From contig JAGTSD010000033.1 in NCBI GenBank assembly GCA_018262135.1, positions 1-10,218 of the forward strand: 10,218 bases of DNA, in the 5' to 3' direction. Below the pieces are notes generated by a model that worked only from the letters and a program-made list of their open reading frames with translations, did not search any database and had not been told where the DNA came from. The DNA comes from Pseudomonadota bacterium. GTDB taxonomy: Bacteria; Pseudomonadota; Gammaproteobacteria; Competibacterales; Competibacteraceae. Below are positions 5,832 through 10,218 of this stretch, piece by piece. The stretch's first letter is position 1, and every line of letters starts with the position of its first letter. A program made the position numbers and the translations under genes.

Positions 5832-7058
5832 CTGATGTCCCTGGAGACTGAAGCTGGTAGCAGGAAGGGATTGCAAGGAAGAAGAGCCGTAATAAATCCG
5901 CCCGCCCGGTATCGGCTGCTGATACTGGACCGCAGCGTAGCGCTGCCAGAGGGCAAGGCCGCCGCCGATCAGCGCCGCCACCAACAGGAGGGCGAAGGCG
6001 ATCTTCCACCGGCTGTAGGGCCGTTCGCCCTGGACCTCGCCGGTGCGGCCGTTGACCACGAAACGATAGATCTTGTCGCGGAAACGGAAGGCCGACATCC
6101 ATACTGGCAGCAGGATGTGCTTGAAGGAGATCTCGCCGTAACGGGTCTCGGCGGCGTGAATGCGCTGGTGGTCGCCGCTGATGTCGCGCTCGATATCGCG
6201 GCGGATAGTGGCGGCCATGATCACCCGGGCGCGCTCGAAGCCCTCTTCCAGGTCCACCTGATACATCTCGCTGCGGAAACCGCTCAAATATTCTTCCTGG
6301 TACGGCGTCAGATTCGCCAGATCCCAGGGTTCCAGTCGCTCGGTCACGTCCCGTGGCAACGAACGGCTGGCCAGCACCAGTACGTCGTCGAAAAAGCGCG
6401 CGACCGTGCCCGCCGCCGGTGTCCAGCGGGTTCTGGTCACAACGCGGACCCGCTCCACCTCCCTGCCGTTTTCGATGGCGCGATACACTTCCTGGACCTG
6501 GTAATCGTCGCCCCGTTCGCCTCGATAGGTCGTGGCAGTATCGGCGTCATAGGTCCAGTACGGCACATACATGCCGGCCAGGGTAGCATCGTTCCGGGCG
6601 TAATCCTTGAGTCCGCCGGGTGCGAACCACAGCTTACCCAGCCAGCGGCGGAATGCGGCGCGGGCCTGATCGCGCGGGATTTCGAACGGCAACAGCGCCT
6701 GAACCGGTAACTGGCGGTGCTGTTCGGTTTTCGCCACCGCCGGCGCGCCACAGAACGGACATAGCCCGGCGTGGGCGTCCGCGTCGAAACTGAACGACGC
6801 TCCGCAGGAATCGCAGTGGATGGCGACATGGTCGCTGGCAGGTACGGTGCTGGCCCGTTCGCGCAGGGTCCGCCGGAAATCCTGTTCCAGAATCGGGGCG
6901 GCAACGGGGGCGATGTGGTTCTGGTGGCCGCAGTGAGTACAGCGCAAGGTATCGGCGCCGGGTGCGTACTCGAGCGAAGCGCCGCACTGGGCGCAGGGAA
7001 ACCGGCGGGGTTCCGGACTGGGGTCGGCGGTGGTGGGAATTCCCGATTCCTGCTGCAT
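5814..7058 (-). CDS. Membrane-anchored double zinc-ribbon protein
   Basis: A 414-residue protein often labelled in databases as related to primosomal protein N', but with no helicase motifs. Two zinc ribbons are visible: C22-x2-C25 with C40-x2-C43, and C82-x2-C85 with C100-x2-C103. A long central region with conserved-looking aromatic segments (MYVPYWTYDADT, VWMSAFRFRDKIYRFVVNG) follows. A single transmembrane helix lies at about 352-372 (IAFALLLVAALIGGGLALW), then a ~40-residue Gly/Ser/Gln-rich tail. The zinc ribbons are therefore probably cytoplasmic. Function is unknown. I use ATG 7058; TTG 7076, with GGAAG 6 nt upstream, is a credible alternative adding six residues. The gene ends 18 bp inside the end of the convergent DUF4105 gene. 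Confidence 0.75.
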   Translation of the reverse strand: MQQESGIPTTADPSPEPRRFPCAQCGASLEYAPGADTLRCTHCGHQNHIAPVAAPILEQDFRRTLRERASTVPASDHVAIHCDSCGASFSFDADAHAGLCPFCGAPAVAKTEQHRQLPVQALLPFEIPRDQARAAFRRWLGKLWFAPGGLKDYARNDATLAGMYVPYWTYDADTATTYRGERGDDYQVQEVYRAIENGREVERVRVVTRTRWTPAAGTVARFFDDVLVLASRSLPRDVTERLEPWDLANLTPYQEEYLSGFRSEMYQVDLEEGFERARVIMAATIRRDIERDISGDHQRIHAAETRYGEISFKHILLPVWMSAFRFRDKIYRFVVNGRTGEVQGERPYSRWKIAFALLLVAALIGGGLALWQRYAAVQYQQPIPGGRIYYGSSSLQSLPATSFSLQGHQSEIHL

Positions 7059-7206
7059 GGCGAACAGTTTCTCCAAAGCGGTCTTCCAGGAGTTTCACAG
7101 GTTCCAGGTCGTGTCTTTTCCAACCTTCGGGCTGACAAGTTTACATCTTCCTTACACCGTGGTTCCTTGTTTTTACCCAGTTTTTTTCAGCTAGTGGAAT
7201 CATCGA

Positions 7207-7497
7207 ATGATTGACCTCATGAGTGGGTTGCTGGCCGTTTTGAGCGGCGCGGTGCTGGGGCTGTTCTATTACGCCGGCCTGTGGTTCACCCTGCGGCGCT
7301 TGCCGGAGCAGACGCATCCCGCGCTGTGGGTATTCGGCAGTTTCACCCTGCGCCTGGCGGTCAGCATGACCGGCTTCTATTTCATCCTCGGTCCGGATCG
7401 CCATCTGCCGCGCCTCGGCGTGGCGTTGCTGGCTTTTATCGCGACACGGGTGCTGCTGACCCGCCGCTTGCGACCAGTGGTGGAACCTCGTTCCTAA
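7207..7497 (+). CDS. atpR: AtpR-like small membrane protein, outside any ATPase operon
   Basis: A 96-residue protein with three hydrophobic segments (about 7-26, 39-61 and 69-84). It carries the features of AtpR, the accessory subunit of N-type (sodium-linked) F-ATPases: LGLFYYAGLWFTLRRL in the first helix, an Arg within the second (SFTLRLAVSMTGFYFIL, R49) and an Arg in the third (AFIATRVLL, R81). These membrane arginines are thought to contact the carboxylate of the c-subunits. In N-ATPase operons atpR sits between atpQ and atpB. Here the upstream neighbour is divergent and unrelated, and downstream is a gene-free gap and then a glycosyltransferase. The copy is therefore isolated. The start ATG has only a weak GTGGA site about 8 nt upstream. 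Confidence 0.65.
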   Translation: MIDLMSGLLAVLSGAVLGLFYYAGLWFTLRRLPEQTHPALWVFGSFTLRLAVSMTGFYFILGPDRHLPRLGVALLAFIATRVLLTRRLRPVVEPRS

Positions 7498-7682
7498 GAT
7501 CAACGAGTCTTGGCGATGGTTATTTGCATGGTGTTTGATTCTCGAATCTCGATACATCCACCGACTTAACGTGTTATATTGCAATGCAGCAAGGCAATAG
7601 CCGCCTTTGAACGCAGCGGTCAGTTTTATATTGGGCGAATAACGTCCGACTCGAACGACAACCGTGTGCCAACCCTGAATGA

Positions 7683-7708
7683 CGGTAAGCCCGTTTCGCG
7701 GGTCACCG
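7683..7708 (+). promoter_or_regulatory. 5'-UTR hairpin next to the glycosyltransferase ribosome site
   Basis: CGGT-aag-CCCG-tttcg-CGGG-tc-ACCG forms a hairpin with one internal loop. It ends two bases before the GAGGAG ribosome site (7711-7716), which is 8 nt from the ATG. Such a position could modulate translation; there is no U tract, so it is not a typical terminator. The rest of 7498-7682 shows no gene. Confidence 0.3.
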
Positions 7709-7724
7709 ATGAGGAGTCAAACCC

Positions 7725-8891
7725 ATGCGTATCGCCATGTTTTCTTCGGAATCCCTGCATTCCATTTCCGCTGGCGGCCTCGCCGTGCACGTGACGGAAC
7801 TTGCCGCCGGCCTGCAACGCCGAGGGCATGACATGCACGTCATCACCCGGCGCAAGGACAATCAAAATTACTATGATTGTATTGAAGGCGTACATTACCA
7901 TCGTGTTGATCACGGCCTGAGCGACAACGATGTCGAGTGCATGGATTTCATGTGCAAGGCGATGGCCCATCGTTTCCACGAAGTGACCTCCATGGTCGGG
8001 AAGTTCGAAATCGTGCACGCCCACGACTGGCTGACCGCCAACGCCATGAAATACGCGATGGACGGATTTGGCACGCCAGGGGTGCTGACCATGCACTCCA
8101 CCGAGTATGGCCGTGACGGCAACGTCTTTTACGAAGGCTTCGCCCGCTGGGTCCGTGACGCTGAAGCTGCCGGTTGCCACAACGCCAATCTGGTGATCGC
8201 AGTCAGCCAGTTCCTGGCCGAGGAACTGTGCCGGATTTACCACGTTCCGAGCGAGAAGATTCACGTCGTCCATAACGGCGTCAACTATCACGCCTTCGAC
8301 GGTTTCATCAATCCGGCCGAGGTCAAGGGTCGTTACGGCATCGCCCCGCTGGCGCCGACCATTTTCTCGCCGGGCCGGATGACGGTGCAGAAGGGCATGG
8401 ACATGCTGGTCGAGGCTGTGCCGATGGTTTTGGCGTCCTATCCGGAAGCCCGTTTCGTCATCTCTGGCGATGGACCGGAGAAGGAAGCGGTGGTGCGGCG
8501 CGCCTATGAAGTCGGCGCGGCTGGCGCGATTGTCTTTCTCGGCCAAATGCCCCGCTGGCAATATATCGATCTGATGCGGGCCTGCGATATCCTGGCGGTG
8601 CCCAGCCGCAACGAACCGTTCGGCATCGTGGTGCTGGAAGGCTGGGCAGCAGGCAAGCCGGTGGTCGCCACGACCGCCGGAGGACCTCGGGAATTTGTCT
8701 GGCACGACGTGAACGGCTTCCTGGTGGATGCCAACGCCGGCGGCATGGCGCATGGTATCGGTTCGCTGCTGGCCGATCACGATCATTGCCGGGCGCTCGG
8801 CGCCAACGGCCGCAAGGCGGTGGAGGATAAATTCAACTGGGACAACATAGCCGCCTACACCGAGGGGGTCTATCACGTCGTGGCGCGTTGA
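7725..8891 (+). CDS. GT4-family glycosyltransferase (GT-B fold)
   Basis: A 388-residue retaining glycosyltransferase. The N-terminal Rossmann domain begins MRIAMFSSES and has the acceptor-side glycine loop SAGGLAVHVTELA (15-27). The HAHDW motif (98-102) and HSTEYGRDG (124-132) follow. The C-terminal donor domain has GRMTVQKGMDMLVEA (217-231, with the phosphate-binding Arg218 and Lys223) and the E-x7-E signature NEPFGIVVLE (E297, E305). The combination of an SAGGLAVHVTELA start and HSTEYGR recalls the glycogen/starch synthase-like GT4 proteins, so an alpha-glucan or sucrose-like nucleotide-sugar reaction is possible; donor and acceptor cannot be fixed from sequence. The start has a clear GAGGAG 8 nt upstream. 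It appears to be a single-gene unit, closed off downstream by a palindromic repeat. Confidence 0.85.
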   Translation: MRIAMFSSESLHSISAGGLAVHVTELAAGLQRRGHDMHVITRRKDNQNYYDCIEGVHYHRVDHGLSDNDVECMDFMCKAMAHRFHEVTSMVGKFEIVHAHDWLTANAMKYAMDGFGTPGVLTMHSTEYGRDGNVFYEGFARWVRDAEAAGCHNANLVIAVSQFLAEELCRIYHVPSEKIHVVHNGVNYHAFDGFINPAEVKGRYGIAPLAPTIFSPGRMTVQKGMDMLVEAVPMVLASYPEARFVISGDGPEKEAVVRRAYEVGAAGAIVFLGQMPRWQYIDLMRACDILAVPSRNEPFGIVVLEGWAAGKPVVATTAGGPREFVWHDVNGFLVDANAGGMAHGIGSLLADHDHCRALGANGRKAVEDKFNWDNIAAYTEGVYHVVAR

Positions 8892-8920
8892 GTTCGCCGC
8901 CGAATCCGGCTCCAGTAGTC

Positions 8921-8989
8921 GTAGGATGCGGTGAGCTTGCGAACCGCATCGGTCGCGATGGATATGGTTCCTTCGTCACCGCATCCTAC
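8921..8989. repeat. 69-bp palindromic repeat with perfect 14-bp terminal inverted repeats
   Basis: GTAGGATGCGGTGA (8921-8934) and TCACCGCATCCTAC (8976-8989) are exact reverse complements. Inside, GATGCGGT (8925-8932) also pairs with ACCGCATC (8943-8950), and the right half holds an imperfect version of the same hairpin. The element is thus two inverted hairpin units, the layout of REP doublets or very small MITEs. It lies 30 bp after the glycosyltransferase stop and may end its transcript. Confidence 0.8.
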
Positions 8990-9016
8990 TCACTGATTCC
9001 AATAAAACCTGTTGGG

Positions 9017-9073
9017 AACCGGTATTACTCCGCTACCCTCTCCTCACAGGCAGAGGGAGCTGGACGACCGGTT
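9017..9073. repeat. Nested inverted repeat, degraded relative of the 918-1018 element
   Basis: CCCTCT (9036-9041) pairs with AGAGGG (9052-9057) around a Cys/Ala-type loop of bases tcctcacagg-c. This inner hairpin is flanked by AACCGGT (9017-9023) and ACCGGTT (9067-9073). The CCCTCTCC...GAGGG core resembles the hairpins at 918-1018. Confidence 0.45.
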
Positions 9074-9086
9074 ATTGAGGAATGAC

Positions 9087-9109
9087 TTGGCGCTCTTGGC
9101 GTCTTGGCG
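9087..9109. repeat. Triplicated TTGGCG short direct repeat
   Basis: TTGGCG occurs at 9087-9092, 9096-9101 and 9104-9109, in the phrase cttggcgctcttggcgtctt. It resembles the short CTTTGCGTCTTTGCGG-type intergenic repeats common in Gammaproteobacteria. It lies just upstream of the ars promoter. Confidence 0.4.
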
Positions 9110-9129
9110 GTTCAATTATTTGTTCCAGG

Positions 9130-9165
9130 TTGACGTACTCAATTATTTCGATAATACTTTAAATA
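9130..9165 (+). promoter_or_regulatory. ars promoter with ArsR operator, probably giving a leaderless arsR mRNA
   Basis: TTGACG (9130-9135) and AATACT (9153-9158) are separated by 17 nt, close to sigma-70 boxes. The inverted repeat ATTAT-TTCG-ATAAT (9142-9155) lies between and over them, where an ArsR dimer would block RNA polymerase. The predicted start of transcription, about 7 nt after the -10 box, falls on the A of the arsR ATG (9165). No ribosome site is present before that ATG. Confidence 0.55.
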
Positions 9166-9524
9166 TGGAAACACTAAACGCCACCGAACTTCTCGCTGCC
9201 CTCGGGCATGAATCGCGCCTGGCGATCTTCCGCCTGCTGGTGGAGGCGGGTCCCGCCGGGATGAACGCCAGCGCCATTGGCGAGCAACTGGCCTTGCCGC
9301 CGGCCACGCTGTCCTTCCATCTGGCTCACCTCAGCCGGGTGGGACTCATTCGCGGGCAACGGGAAAGCCGCTTCATCCGCTACTCGGCTGAATTCGCCAT
9401 GATGGATGAACTCATCGCCTTCCTGACTCAGAACTGTTGCCAAGGCAAGACCTGCCTGCCCCGGACGGCGGAGTGCGACACCATGGAGAAGCGCCGGAGC
9501 CGAATTTCCGAGACCACGATCTGA
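9165..9524 (+). CDS. arsR: ArsR-family arsenite-responsive repressor
   Basis: A 119-residue winged-helix repressor of the ArsR/SmtB family that releases the ars operator when As(III) binds. The recognition region reads LALPPATLSFHLAHLSRVGLI (42-62) and the wing follows (RGQRESRFIRYS, 63-74). The Escherichia coli-type C-V-C site in the DNA-binding helix is absent. Instead cysteines cluster at the C-terminus: C91, C92, C97 and C104 (NCCQGKTC). This resembles the site described for the Acidithiobacillus ferrooxidans ArsR (C95, C96, C102). The ATG at 9165 is preferred to an upstream in-frame ATG (9012), which would add 51 non-conserved residues encoded by the repeat-derived region. It is the first gene of the operon, 23 nt ahead of arsC. 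Confidence 0.9.
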   Translation: METLNATELLAALGHESRLAIFRLLVEAGPAGMNASAIGEQLALPPATLSFHLAHLSRVGLIRGQRESRFIRYSAEFAMMDELIAFLTQNCCQGKTCLPRTAECDTMEKRRSRISETTI

Positions 9525-9547
9525 ACCACGGGAGCATTGCATCCATC

Positions 9548-9961
9548 ATGAACACGCCCAAAACCGTGCTGGTGCTTTGCACCGGCAATTCCTGCCGCTC
9601 GCAGATGGCGGAAGTCATCCTCAACCACGACCTGGCTGGCCGGGTGCGCGCCCTGTCCGCCGGCACCCGGCCGCAGCCCAAGGTGGCCGACGGCGCCATC
9701 GAAGCCTTGAAGCGGGCCGGTTTGCCGACCGACGGACTGTATCCAAAAGATGTCGAGGCGGTGATGAACGAGTCCATCGATCTCGTGGTGACGGTCTGCG
9801 ACAACGCCAGGGAAACCTGCCCCATCTTTCCCAAGCCCGCGCCGCGCATTCACCTGCCGTTTCACGATCCGCACGGCGAGCCCTTGGAGAGCTTCATCAC
9901 CGTGCGCGATGACATTCGGGCGCGATTGATTCCGGCGGTGCGCGAAGCGCTGGGTTGGTAA
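9548..9961 (+). CDS. arsC: Arsenate reductase, thioredoxin-coupled (LMW-phosphatase type)
   Basis: A 137-residue cytoplasmic enzyme that reduces arsenate to arsenite. The phosphatase-type loop C11-TGNSC-R17-S is at the N-terminus. The redox pair C84 and C91 (VTVCDNARETC) has the same spacing as C82/C89 of the Staphylococcus aureus plasmid pI258 ArsC, and the general-acid motif HDP is at 106-108 (D107). These features place it in the thioredoxin-dependent class, not the glutaredoxin class. An in-frame ATG at 9437 inside arsR would add 37 residues before the conserved MNTPKTVLVLC start and is rejected. The nearest purine-rich site (GGAG, 13 nt upstream) is distant, so translation may rely on coupling to arsR. 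The product feeds the efflux pump encoded next. Confidence 0.93.
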   Translation: MNTPKTVLVLCTGNSCRSQMAEVILNHDLAGRVRALSAGTRPQPKVADGAIEALKRAGLPTDGLYPKDVEAVMNESIDLVVTVCDNARETCPIFPKPAPRIHLPFHDPHGEPLESFITVRDDIRARLIPAVREALGW

Positions 9962-9970
9962 GGCATCCCG

Positions 9971-10218
9971 ATGTCCGCCCCATGTGAAATCACCGCGAAG
10001 GCCGCCGCTGGCGTGCCGATGAGTTTCTTCGAGCGCTACCTGACCGTGTGGGTCTTTCTGTGCATCGTGGCCGGAATCCTGGCGGGCCAGATGGCTCCCC
10101 GTCTGTTTCAGGCCATCGGGCGTTTGGAGATCGCCCAGGTCAATCTGCCGGTCGGGCTGCTGATCTGGGTCATGATCATCCCCATGCTGGTCAAGGTGGA
10201 TTTCGGCGCCCTGCACGA
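9971..10218 (+). CDS. acr3: Arsenite efflux transporter, ACR3 family (5' part only)
   Basis: The first 82 codons of an ACR3-type arsenite permease, cut by the end of the window; a full ACR3 has roughly 350 residues and ten helices. The conserved start MSFFERYLTVWVFLCIVAGILAGQ... is recognisable from residue 17, giving helix 1 at about 23-41. Residues 58-80 (LPVGLLIWVMIIPMLVKVDF) are the conserved second helix. The ATG at 9971 adds a 16-residue polar extension; AAGG, overlapping the arsC stop, lies 7 nt before it. An internal ATG at 10019 is possible. It is coupled to arsC with a 9-nt gap and would expel the arsenite that ArsC makes. Confidence 0.93.
   Translation, partial: MSAPCEITAKAAAGVPMSFFERYLTVWVFLCIVAGILAGQMAPRLFQAIGRLEIAQVNLPVGLLIWVMIIPMLVKVDFGALH

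Noticed and set aside
5814..7058. Reading the zinc-ribbon protein as primosomal helicase PriA
   Set aside because: No Walker or helicase motifs, and a C-terminal membrane helix; the similarity is limited to zinc ribbons.
7626..8876. A 416-codon open frame on the minus strand
   Set aside because: It lies antisense to the glycosyltransferase, which has full GT4 motifs and a good ribosome site. The antisense protein has no recognisable domain and is explained by GC-rich codon use.
9012..9164. Longer ArsR start at 9012
   Set aside because: The extra 51 residues come from repeat-derived DNA and the extension crosses the promoter and operator.

Overview
The window looks like a piece of a GC-rich gammaproteobacterial chromosome. 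The grounds are a DUF3015-type lipoprotein next to a DUF4105 protein, a DUF533 protein, an AtpR-like subunit, a thioredoxin-type ars operon, and several short palindromic intergenic repeats typical of environmental Gammaproteobacteria. The exact genus cannot be read from the sequence.

Layout. 2-763 (+): DUF533/TerB-like protein with a Gly/Leu-rich tandem repeat. 764-1043: intergenic stretch dominated by a ~100-bp inverted-repeat element between two convergent genes. 1044-3331 (-): the most interesting locus, a compact RiPP-type system. In transcription order it holds a radical SAM/SPASM maturase, an exported NTF2/SnoaL-like protein, and a 113-residue precursor. The precursor carries a twin-arginine signal followed by six Trp-(Tyr/His)-Asn-Arg units separated by glycines. 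The logic is that of three-residue cyclophane (triceptide, Grr/Osc-like) peptides: cytoplasmic radical crosslinking of aromatic-x-x motifs, then export, here apparently through Tat. 3509-5831 (+): a small lipoprotein matching the C-terminal half of DUF3015, then a DUF4105 (Lnb-N-like) periplasmic protein with a beta-strand-rich C-terminus; its signal peptide lies upstream of the first conventional start codon. 5814-7058 (-): membrane-anchored double zinc-ribbon protein, overlapping the DUF4105 gene tail to tail. 7207-7497 (+): a stand-alone AtpR-like small membrane protein with no N-ATPase genes around it. 7725-8891 (+): GT4 glycosyltransferase. 8892-9129: a patchwork of three kinds of short repeat. 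9130-10218 (+): arsenic resistance operon arsR-arsC-acr3, with acr3 running off the window. arsR appears to be transcribed as a leaderless mRNA from a promoter that contains its probable operator.

How the genes work together. Three functional groups are visible: the RiPP cassette (maturase, exported partner, precursor); the envelope pair DUF3015-like/DUF4105; and the arsenic module (As(III)-sensing repressor, arsenate reductase, arsenite efflux). The remaining genes appear to be independent units. No tRNA, rRNA, IS element or CRISPR array was seen.
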